Below are positions 1 through 5,396 of a stretch of 5,410 nucleotides of DNA, piece by piece (the first letter of the stretch is position 1; every line of letters starts with the position of its first letter). The stretch is from Candidatus Desantisbacteria bacterium CG2_30_40_21. Lineage in GTDB: Bacteria; UBA9089; CG2-30-40-21. The notes below the pieces were generated by a model. That model saw nothing but the letters and a program-made list of their open reading frames with translations, had not been told where the DNA came from and did no database searches. The position numbers and the translations under genes were made by a program. The DNA lies in the NCBI GenBank assembly GCA_001873945.1, contig MNYI01000118.1:1-5410 (forward strand), written 5' to 3'.

Positions 1-68
1 CGCAGGATAATGAACGGTTAAGCTCTGTGTCCCTCTGTCGTTTCCGTGAACTCTGTGTTAAAATATTA
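1..68. other. Non-coding stretch with CTCTGTG repeats
   Basis: No coding frame is supported here. The motif CTCTGTG occurs at 23-29 and 51-57, each followed by T, and the related CTCTGTC lies at 33-39. The interval therefore reads as an irregular short-period repeat. It abuts the large palindrome that starts at 69. The motif may be a fragment of a dispersed intergenic repeat family, but other copies cannot be seen in this window, so that is inference. No convincing promoter with both boxes was found. Confidence 0.4.
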
Positions 69-230
69 TTATACTCAAGTGGGGCATAAATTGCGATTTT
101 TTCGGTGAGGATTAATCAAGGAGAGCAAGGCGTGAAGGTGAGCAATAGTGTACTATTGCGAACCTGAACAACACAGCTATCGTTGATTAAGACCAGCGAA
201 AAACGCAATTTATGCCCCACTTGAGTATAA
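69..230. repeat. Large foldback palindrome, MITE-like element
   Basis: Bases 69-95 and 204-230 are perfect 27-bp inverted repeats beginning TTATACTCAAGTGGGG. The symmetry continues inward with mismatches and small indels: a T/A-rich run follows both arms, TTAATCAA at 112-119 pairs with TTGATTAA at 183-190, and the exact centre is an 8-bp palindrome, GCAATAGT-GT-ACTATTGC (142-159). The sums of paired positions stay at 299-302, so nearly the whole 162 bp can fold on itself. There is no transposase and no coding frame. This fits a non-autonomous foldback or miniature inverted-repeat element. No clear target-site duplication flanks it. It ends 35 bp before ispH, so a structured leader RNA or transcription-blocking role is an alternative. 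Confidence 0.75.
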
Positions 231-246
231 CTATGACCCTATGACC
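231..246 (+). repeat. 8-bp tandem duplication CTATGACC x2
   Basis: CTATGACC is repeated exactly at 231-238 and 239-246, directly against the right end of the palindrome. It could be a slippage product or related to the insertion junction. It is not a target-site duplication in the usual sense, because no copy is present at the left end of the element. Confidence 0.6.
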
Positions 247-265
247 AAACCATGGTGGATTTAAG

Positions 266-1105
266 ATGGAAATCATATTATCTAAGGAAGCTGGATTCTG
301 TTTTGGGGTTAAGCGGGCATTGGAATTAACCCTGAAGACCCTTGCCAACGAAAAAGGGCATGTTTATACCATGGGTCCACTTATCCATAACCCACAGGCA
401 GTTGAAGATCTTAAGAACAAAGGGGTATTGGTTGCTGAGAGCTTGGATGAAATCAAGTCAGGGGTGGTGGTCCTTCGTTCTCATGGGGTTCCCCCCAAAC
501 TTTATCAGCAAATATTAGATACAGGGTTAAAGATAGTAGATGCAGTTTGCCCAAATGTGAAACTGGTTCAAAAACTTGTCGCTCAATTAAAACAAAATGG
601 ATATACAGTGGTTGTTGTTGGAGAAAAAAACCATCCAGAGGTAATGAGTGTTCCCGGCATAGTAGAGGGAGAGACACTTGTAATAGAAAATATTGAACAG
701 GCAGCAGGGTTGCCCTGGGTAAAAAGATTAGGGGTAGTAGCTCAAACAACCCAAACCTGTGAACACTTCAGAAAAATAATCAGTGTTTTATTGCATAGAA
801 CCTTTGAGTTAAGAACCTATCATACTATATGTGAGGCTGCAGAGAAAAGGCAGCAGAATTCTCTTGATATAGCCAAACAAGTAAATATGATGTTAGTCAT
901 TGGCGGAAAAAATAGTGCCAATACAAGTCGTTTAGCTCAAGTTTGTGCGATGAGTGGATGCACAACCCATCACATTGAAACTGCTGCTGAAATACAATCA
1001 GAATGGTTAAAAGGGATAGAAAAGATAGGGATTACAGCCGGTGCCTCTACCCCGCCATGGATAATTGATGAGGTAATGGATAAACTGACAGCCATCAGTC
1101 TATAA
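266..1105 (+). CDS. ispH: 4-hydroxy-3-methylbut-2-enyl diphosphate reductase
   Basis: This is IspH (LytB), the cytoplasmic [4Fe-4S] enzyme that reduces HMBPP to IPP and DMAPP as the last step of the MEP isoprenoid pathway. The 279 residues cover the whole family fold. The three cluster cysteines are visible: C12 in GFCFGVKRA, C95 in VDAVCPNVK and C189 in YHTICEAAEKRQ. Substrate-pocket residues are in place: H41 (GPLIHNP), H73 (RSHGVP), H123 and the proton-donor E125 (NHPEV), T161/T162 (AQTTQT), S217/N219 (GGKNSANTSRL) and S261 (GAST). The ATG at 266 places the first cysteine at residue 12, as in E. coli IspH. It is preceded only by a weak GGTGG at 254-258, so the start is chosen mainly on protein homology. 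At 279 residues it is shorter than E. coli IspH (about 316), a length common in other bacteria. A lipoprotein gene follows after 25 bp. Confidence 0.97.
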   Translation: MEIILSKEAGFCFGVKRALELTLKTLANEKGHVYTMGPLIHNPQAVEDLKNKGVLVAESLDEIKSGVVVLRSHGVPPKLYQQILDTGLKIVDAVCPNVKLVQKLVAQLKQNGYTVVVVGEKNHPEVMSVPGIVEGETLVIENIEQAAGLPWVKRLGVVAQTTQTCEHFRKIISVLLHRTFELRTYHTICEAAEKRQQNSLDIAKQVNMMLVIGGKNSANTSRLAQVCAMSGCTTHHIETAAEIQSEWLKGIEKIGITAGASTPPWIIDEVMDKLTAISL

Positions 1106-1130
1106 GCTTTATATTTCTTAAGAGGTAACA

Positions 1131-2027
1131 ATGATTAAAAAGTGTCTTGTCTTAATTAGTATTTTATTTATATTGTTTATTTCCGGATGGCTTACAGGAT
1201 GTTTTACCACAGAAAAATCCTTGCCTTCTATATATTATTCTGTAGCTCAAAATATGGGGCAATATACGGTTAAAGGGAAACTTTATTGTTATGAGGGGGA
1301 TGAGTTACTTAAGTATCTGGACGGGGAGGCTGAAAAATATCTGGCATACAAGATTAAAAGCCTGAGTGTTCAGGAATACCAGAATGATTCAGGAATTACA
1401 TTGACCATTGAGATATACAATATGTCCAACCTTCAAGATGCGTTTGGTATATATTCATTGAATAGAAATCCAGAGGCAAGGTTTGTGGATCTGGGCAATG
1501 AAGGGATAATTACATCATATATGGTAGAGTTTTGGAAGGCGAATTTTTATGTCAAACTTATTCATTCTGCCCCGGGTCCTAAAGACGATTTGATTCAAAT
1601 AGCAAAAAAGTTAGCCAGTAATATCAATAGAAATTCAAAAGAGCCACAATTGGTTCATTTATTACCTGTTAAGGATTATATCCCAAAAAGTGCAAAATTT
1701 TTTCACGAAAAAATATCCTTAGACAATATCTATTATATCCCTGAAAATTTTCTGGAATTAAACAATAAAACCAATGGGGTCGTGGGATACTACCAGAATG
1801 ATAAAGAAAGGGCAAAGGCATTTATCATTAAATATTCCTCCAAAGATCTGGCGAAGATAGCTTGTAAAAAATACTTAAAATATCTCAGTGAGCATAAAAA
1901 AAATGATGCCACAGTCAATATTTTTGATGCTTATATATTTGGTATCTGGGATGGAGTGGATTCCAAGTGGACAGGAAAGATTATGAATGAATTGGCAGAT
2001 TCATTAGGGATGAATAAAGGTGGTTGA
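1131..2027 (+). CDS. Predicted lipoprotein, DUF6599-like
   Basis: This 298-residue protein starts with a type II signal peptide: basic MIKK, a hydrophobic stretch at residues 5-20, and the lipobox LTGC at 21-24. It should be exported, lipidated on C24 and anchored in a membrane. The mature part contains KLYCYEGDELLKYLDGEAEKY (split: KLYCYEGDEL at 50-59, LKYLDGEAEKY at 60-70), then an EIYNMSNLQDAFGIYSL stretch (94-110) and a VEFWKANFYVKL stretch (132-143). This layout resembles the DUF6599 family, which is known to me only as proteins of unknown function. That match is from memory of the family pattern. There is no recognisable enzyme motif. A good Shine-Dalgarno AGAGGT lies at 1121-1126, four bases before the ATG. 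The 25-bp gap after ispH with no terminator suggests cotranscription, although a functional link to isoprenoid synthesis is not evident. Confidence 0.85.
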   Translation: MIKKCLVLISILFILFISGWLTGCFTTEKSLPSIYYSVAQNMGQYTVKGKLYCYEGDELLKYLDGEAEKYLAYKIKSLSVQEYQNDSGITLTIEIYNMSNLQDAFGIYSLNRNPEARFVDLGNEGIITSYMVEFWKANFYVKLIHSAPGPKDDLIQIAKKLASNINRNSKEPQLVHLLPVKDYIPKSAKFFHEKISLDNIYYIPENFLELNNKTNGVVGYYQNDKERAKAFIIKYSSKDLAKIACKKYLKYLSEHKKNDATVNIFDAYIFGIWDGVDSKWTGKIMNELADSLGMNKGG

Positions 2028-2032
2028 TGGCT

Positions 2033-2100
2033 GAGTATAGAGGCAGAATTTGAAGACAAATCTTGAATGTGGAATGCAGACGAATCTACCTTCTATACTC
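2033..2100. repeat. Imperfect inverted repeat after lipoprotein gene
   Basis: GAGTATAGA at 2033-2041 is the exact inverse of TCTATACTC at 2092-2100. Pairing continues inward for several bases with one bulge (GG-AGA against TCT-CC around 2042-2047 and 2085-2090). The loop is about 35-50 bases. It begins 6 bp after the lipoprotein stop codon, but no T-run follows on either strand, so it is not a standard intrinsic terminator. It may be a decayed foldback element or an mRNA 3'-end stabilising hairpin. Confidence 0.45.
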
Positions 2101-2265
2101 AAGGCTAACTCCAATTGTCCCTCTTTGTTTATGCCTTAAGTCTTGTAACACCTTACTGGATGAGCGAATCAACAACCTCGATGTAATACATTTATTTTGT
2201 GACAGACCCTTATTCACATACAGCTTGTTAAGTACTTCTTTAGGATGACATTGAAAGGTTGACAT
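2086..2265 (-). CDS. Possible small helix-turn-helix ORF or remnant
   Basis: The minus strand carries an open frame of 59 codons, from ATG at 2265-2263 to TAG at 2088-2086. The segment KEVLNKLYVNKGLSQNK (residues 9-25), followed by ITSRL and VLQDLRH, has the rhythm of homeodomain-like HTH regions found in recombinases and small regulators (L-x-x-L-Y-x-x-x-G-L-S-x-x-x-I-A...L). The expected small residue after the second-helix isoleucine and the turn before the recognition helix are poorly conserved. No Shine-Dalgarno precedes the ATG. It could be a short DNA-binding protein, a decayed fragment of one, or chance. The gene-free alternative is that 2028-2372 is simply intergenic. This family impression needs a profile search, and confidence is low to moderate. 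Confidence 0.35.
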   Translation of the reverse strand: MSTFQCHPKEVLNKLYVNKGLSQNKCITSRLLIRSSSKVLQDLRHKQRGTIGVSLEYRR

Positions 2266-2290
2266 AATTGAACCAAGAAAAAAATTTGCC

Positions 2291-2319
2291 TTGACAATCA
2301 GGGATAAGAATGTTATATT
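2291..2319 (+). promoter_or_regulatory. Sigma70-type promoter of topA
   Basis: A perfect -35 box TTGACA (2291-2296), a 17-bp spacer, and the -10 box TATATT (2314-2319) preceded by the extended -10 dinucleotide TG (2311-2312). Transcription would start near 2326, about 47 bases before the chosen topA ATG. This is the best promoter in the window. A second TTGACA at 2259-2264 has no good -10 partner. The small palindrome TTCAG-G-CTGAA (2321-2331) lies over the predicted start point. Confidence 0.8.
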
Positions 2320-2354
2320 ATTCAGGCTGAATGCTGAACTGGTACAAATATTAT

Positions 2355-2362
2355 AGAAGGAG
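2355..2362 (+). promoter_or_regulatory. Shine-Dalgarno site that fixes the topA start
   Basis: AGAAGGAG lies 10 bases upstream of the ATG at 2373. An in-frame ATG at 2331 would add 14 residues (MLNWYKYY...), but it sits only about 5 bases after the predicted transcription start and has no Shine-Dalgarno site. The residue pattern MKSLVIVESPAKAKTI is the usual N-terminus of bacterial TopA, so 2373 is preferred. Confidence 0.85.
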
Positions 2363-2372
2363 CTATTATTTT

Positions 2373-4979
2373 ATGAAATCATTAGTTATTGTAGAATCGC
2401 CGGCTAAGGCAAAGACGATCAATAAGTATCTTGGGAACGATTATCAGGTGCTGGCTTCCATGGGACATGTCCGTGATTTACCTGCGAAGAAATTGGGGGT
2501 GGATATTGAAAAAGATTTTAAGCCTACTTATGAGGTTATCTTAAGCAGAAAAAAAACAATGGCTCAGCTTAAGTCCGCAGCAGCAACAGTTGACAAGATA
2601 TTTCTTGCCCCTGACCCTGACCGCGAGGGAGAGGCAATTGCCTGGCATCTGGCTCAAGAGCTTGGGGTTGGGGCAAAGAAAAAGATATATCGGCTCACAT
2701 TCCATGAAATAACCAAACAGGCTATTCAAGAAGCCATTAAAAACCCAACTATTATCAATCAGGAAAAGGTGGATGCTCAACAGGCAAGAAGGATACTTGA
2801 TCGTCTGGTTGGTTATCAGATTAGCCCAATTCTTGGCAGAAAAATACGACAGGGCTTGAGTGCTGGCAGGGTTCAATCTGTGGCTGTTCTCTTAGTAGTG
2901 AACAGAGAAAAGGAGATTTTAGCCTTTATAATTGAAGAGTATTGGTCAATTATTGCCAATCTCAAAAAACACAATGCTCAGGCACAGATAACCGCTAAAT
3001 TAGAAAAGATTGATGACAAAAAAGCCAGTATTCCAAATAAGGAAAGAACGGACGAGATATTAGCTGACCTTTCAGGTAAGCCGTTTATTATCTCTGCTAT
3101 TGCTAAAAGACAAAAAAAGCAAAACCCTGCCCCGCCATTTATCACAAGTAAACTTCAACAGGAGGCATCCCGTAAGCTCAGGTGGACGGCTAAAAAGACC
3201 ATGTCCGTGGCTCAGCAACTCTATGAGGGATTAGATATTGGAGAGGATTCCCCGGTTGGATTAATTACCTATATGCGAACTGATTCTGTTCGTGTGGCTC
3301 AAGTGGTTCAAGTAGAGGTAGCATCTTATATTCAAAAAAAATATGGGAAGGAGTATACACCTGAAAAACCGCCAATATATAAATCAAAGGCATCTGCTCA
3401 GGAAGCACATGAAGCTATCAGGCCAACAACTGTAGGGTACGAGCCAGATACCATAAAACAGTACCTCAGTTTGGATCAGTATCGGTTGTATAAACTCATC
3501 TGGAATAGGTTTGTTGCCTCACAGATGGATCCGGCTATCTTAGAGATAACCACGGCTGATATTGTGATTCAGGCTAAGAATAAGTATCTATTCAGAATAG
3601 CTGGTTCTGTAGTTAAATTCAACGGCTTTATGGCTGTCTATGTTGAAAGCAAGGATGAGGAAGATGATGAGGAAAAAGAGGGGATTTTGCCGTCGCTTGA
3701 TGAGGGTGAGAAGCTTGATCTCCTTGGATTGGACGGAAAACAACACTTTACCCAGCCACCGCCAAGGTATACAGAGGCTACGCTGATTAAAGCCCTTGAA
3801 GAAAAAGGGATTGGCAGGCCAAGTACCTATGCCCCAACCATCAGCACTATTCAGGACAGAGAGTATGTGGAAAAACAGGAGGGTAGCTTTAGACCAACAG
3901 AGATTGGAATGCTTGTAACCGATGTGTTGATTGGTGCATTTCCAGATATAATTAATATTGATTTTACAGCATCAATGGAAGAGAATCTGGATAAGATTGA
4001 AGAGGGAGCAGTTAATTGGGTAACTGTGCTCAAGGATTTTTATCAGCCATTTTCAGAGGCATTAAAAAATGCAGGGGATAAGATACAGGATGTAAAAAAG
4101 CAACAAGAAACTTTGACTGCTGTTAAATGTGAAAAATGTGGCAGTCAGATGGTGATCAAACTCGGACGGAATGGAAAGTTTCTGGGGTGTTCTAAATATC
4201 CTGAATGTAAATCTACTACACCTTTTGATGTGGATGAGCAGGGCAATATTAGTGCAGTTAAGGCAGAAACGACTGAAGAAATCTGCGATAAATGCAGTTC
4301 ACCTATGGTGATTAAGCTTGGACGGAATGGAAAGTTTCTGGCTTGTTCTGCATATCCAAAGTGTAAGAATGCAAAACCGATAAATCAGGATACCGGAGAG
4401 GTTCAGGAAACGACGACTGATGTTAAATGTGCAAAATGCGGCAGTCAGATGGTGGTCAAGCTTGGTCGCAATGGGAAGTTTTTGGGATGTTCTAATTATC
4501 CTGAATGTAAATCCACTACCCCTTTTGAGGTGGATGAACAGGGCAATATCAAGGCAGTTAAGATAGAGACGACTGAAGAAGTCTGCGATAAATGCAACTC
4601 ACCCATGGTAATTAAGATTGGACGGAATGGAAAGTTTCTGGCTTGTTCTGCATATCCAAAGTGTAAGAATGCAAAGCCGTTAAACAAGGGTACGAAAGGG
4701 GTTAATGCAGCTAAGACAGAGACGACTGGGATTGGTGTTACCTGCATGGTTATTGATGAAAATGGAAAGGAATGCGGCGGCAATATTGTTCGCAAGTCAT
4801 CCAGAAAGGGATTCTTCTATGGTTGTGATAATTATCCTGCCTGTAAATTTGCCACATGGGATGAACCTACAAATAACAAATGTCCAAATTGTGGGCAGAT
4901 GCTGGTCAGAAAGGTGAAAAAGGGCGAAGAGGTAATGCTTTGCGTGAAAAAGGATTGTGCTTATAATGAGGGAAGGTAG
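2373..4979 (+). CDS. topA: DNA topoisomerase I (type IA) with six zinc ribbons
   Basis: TopA relaxes negative supercoils by transient single-strand cleavage through a 5'-phosphotyrosine link, with Mg2+. The 868-residue product has the TOPRIM domain at about 1-112, with E8 (VESPAKAKTI) and DPDREGEAIAWHL at 81-93. The topoisomerase core follows, with catalytic Y300 and R302 in LITYMRTDS, then AHEAIRPT (345-352) and IGRPSTYAPTI (480-490). An acidic linker (DEEDDEEKE) lies near 428-436. The tail (586-862) has six four-cysteine ribbons: C586/589/606/612, C638/641/658/664, C686/689/706/712, C738/741/758/764, C791/801/818/824 and C837/840/857/862. E. coli TopA has a similar overall length but three tetracysteine ribbons. 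Ribbons 1-2 and 3-4 are copies of one 100-residue unit. All key residues are present, so the enzyme is predicted to be active. It has its own promoter and appears monocistronic. Confidence 0.97.
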   Translation: MKSLVIVESPAKAKTINKYLGNDYQVLASMGHVRDLPAKKLGVDIEKDFKPTYEVILSRKKTMAQLKSAAATVDKIFLAPDPDREGEAIAWHLAQELGVGAKKKIYRLTFHEITKQAIQEAIKNPTIINQEKVDAQQARRILDRLVGYQISPILGRKIRQGLSAGRVQSVAVLLVVNREKEILAFIIEEYWSIIANLKKHNAQAQITAKLEKIDDKKASIPNKERTDEILADLSGKPFIISAIAKRQKKQNPAPPFITSKLQQEASRKLRWTAKKTMSVAQQLYEGLDIGEDSPVGLITYMRTDSVRVAQVVQVEVASYIQKKYGKEYTPEKPPIYKSKASAQEAHEAIRPTTVGYEPDTIKQYLSLDQYRLYKLIWNRFVASQMDPAILEITTADIVIQAKNKYLFRIAGSVVKFNGFMAVYVESKDEEDDEEKEGILPSLDEGEKLDLLGLDGKQHFTQPPPRYTEATLIKALEEKGIGRPSTYAPTISTIQDREYVEKQEGSFRPTEIGMLVTDVLIGAFPDIINIDFTASMEENLDKIEEGAVNWVTVLKDFYQPFSEALKNAGDKIQDVKKQQETLTAVKCEKCGSQMVIKLGRNGKFLGCSKYPECKSTTPFDVDEQGNISAVKAETTEEICDKCSSPMVIKLGRNGKFLACSAYPKCKNAKPINQDTGEVQETTTDVKCAKCGSQMVVKLGRNGKFLGCSNYPECKSTTPFEVDEQGNIKAVKIETTEEVCDKCNSPMVIKIGRNGKFLACSAYPKCKNAKPLNKGTKGVNAAKTETTGIGVTCMVIDENGKECGGNIVRKSSRKGFFYGCDNYPACKFATWDEPTNNKCPNCGQMLVRKVKKGEEVMLCVKKDCAYNEGR
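4115..4723 (+). repeat. In-frame tandem duplication inside topA
   Basis: Two copies of a unit of about 300 bp run 4115-4414 and 4415 to about 4723. Each encodes two zinc ribbons in the order A-B. Type A is C-x-KCGSQMV...GCS-x-YPECKSTTPF and type B is CDKC-x-SPMVIK...ACSAYPKCKNAKP. The first cysteine codons of ribbons 1 and 3 are at 4128 and 4428, exactly 300 bases apart, and the register stays in phase with no gaps until the linker after ribbon 4. Bases 4318-4375 are identical to 4618-4675 (58 bp), including wobble positions. The two units otherwise differ at scattered sites, mostly synonymous. Confidence 0.9.
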
Positions 4980-4995
4980 GGAAACAGCAGCGGGC

Positions 4996-5000
4996 GGAGG
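4996..5000 (+). promoter_or_regulatory. Shine-Dalgarno of the broken antitoxin gene
   Basis: GGAGG lies 6 bases before an ATG at 5007. That ATG reads only ten codons before TGA, but it is one base out of register with the long antitoxin-like frame. The site therefore probably once served that gene. Confidence 0.5.
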
Positions 5001-5006
5001 AAGTAG

Positions 5007-5137
5007 ATGTTGATGAGATTATTTATCGTCTCTACTTGAGGCAAAAGCTTGAGGCTGGCGAAAAAGATATCAGTGAGGGACAACTTGTTTCACATGAAGA
5101 AGTTGTCAGGGAGACTTCTAAATGGTTCGAACGATAA
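5007..5137 (+). pseudogene. Antitoxin remnant, frameshifted at its 5' end
   Basis: A frame ending at TAA 5135-5137 reads (from 5006) DVDEIIYRLYLRQKLEAG..DISEGQLVSHEEVVRE..KWFER, 43 residues. The pattern of a helical start, then G-x-x-D-I-x-E-G-x-x-V-S-H-E-E-V and a terminal W-F, is typical of small antitoxins paired with ParE/RelE-type toxins. No ATG, GTG or TTG lies in this frame between the preceding in-frame stop (4967-4969) and 5006. A well-placed GGAGG-6-ATG at 5007 is off by one base. Adding a single base just after that ATG would give MVDEIIYRLYL..., so a one-base deletion (or an assembly error) is the simplest reading. It overlaps the toxin frame by 16 bp, as in many toxin-antitoxin operons. 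Confidence 0.6.
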
Positions 5138-5235
5138 AATGGGCGAGAAGATCACTCAAAGACTTACACGATATTTATGAGTTCATTGCAAAAGATTCAA
5201 GACGATATGCCCAGATACAGGTTGAAAAAATGTAA
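5122..5235 (+). pseudogene. Truncated ParE/RelE-family toxin, N-terminal piece
   Basis: ATG 5122 to TAA 5233-5235 encodes 37 residues: MVRTIKWARRSLKDLHDIYE, then FIAKDSRRYAQIQVEKM. This matches the usual first strand and two-helix hairpin of ParE-type gyrase or ribosome-dependent toxins (I-x-W-s-x-x-A/S-x-x-D-L-x-x-I-Y-x-F-I-A). Family members normally run about 90-105 residues and end in a beta sheet carrying the functional residues, all of which is missing here. The frame stops at the first base pairs of a GTAACTACT-bounded segment, which suggests truncation by insertion or deletion. The ATG overlaps the antitoxin end by 16 bp, supporting a former operon. It is predicted non-functional. Confidence 0.7.
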
Positions 5236-5289
5236 CTACTCAGGTAAAGGAATTTACCACTCAAGACACAAAGGTATACAGTAACTACT
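5232..5289. repeat. GTAACTACT direct repeats flanking a 40-bp segment
   Basis: GTAACTACT occurs exactly at 5232-5240 and again at 5281-5289, enclosing 40 bases. Inside, GGTAAA-GGAA-TTTACC (5243-5258) is a 6-bp stem with a 4-base loop. The left copy coincides with the point where the toxin frame ends. The arrangement could be a target duplication around a small insert, or part of a dispersed intergenic repeat. There are no coding frames. Confidence 0.5.
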
Positions 5290-5317
5290 TGTAGCTATAT
5301 TGGACGGAAAAAACTAC

Positions 5318-5396
5318 GAAATACGCGAAAAACCGCGAAAATTAATAATCAGAAGGAATTTGTGAATCAGAATTTTTCGCGTTTTTTTGCGATTTA
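5318..5396. repeat. AT-rich imperfect hairpin at window end
   Basis: The left arm 5318-5343 (…CGCGAAAATT) and the right arm 5371-5396 (AATTTTTCGCG…) are inverted copies with a few mismatches and one-base bulges. The core CGCGAAAATT (5334-5343) pairs with AATTTTTCGCG (5371-5381). The 27-base loop carries AATCAG twice. The right arm contains a run of seven T followed by GCG, so it might act as a weak terminator, but its position with no intact upstream gene points more to an intergenic repeat element. Confidence 0.5.

Noticed and set aside
252..265. ATG at 252 as an alternative ispH start
   Set aside because: It is out of frame with the IspH reading frame.
453..749. Minus-strand open frame inside ispH
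   Set aside because: It lies wholly within a confidently identified gene and has no family resemblance, so it is a shadow frame.
2033..2100. Intrinsic terminator after the lipoprotein gene
   Set aside because: The stem is interrupted, the loop is long and no T-run follows, so it is listed only as an inverted repeat.
2063..2248. Plus-strand 61-codon open frame between the lipoprotein gene and topA
   Set aside because: No Shine-Dalgarno site, an unusual composition rich in Leu, Cys and Ser, and no recognisable motif. It is antisense to a more protein-like minus-strand frame.
2331..2372. Upstream ATG giving a 14-residue N-terminal extension of TopA
   Set aside because: It lies about 5 bases after the predicted transcription start with no ribosome site, while ATG 2373 has AGAAGGAG and the canonical MKSLVIVESP N-terminus.
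2541..2876. Minus-strand open frame inside topA
   Set aside because: It overlaps the conserved TOPRIM and core region of topA and has no motif or ribosome site of its own. The minus-strand frames at 3851-4033 and 4496-4795 and the plus-strand frame at 4705-4917 were rejected for the same reason.
4115..4723. CRISPR or non-coding tandem array
   Set aside because: The repetition is in phase with topA codons and encodes cysteine ribbons, so it is a protein-domain duplication.
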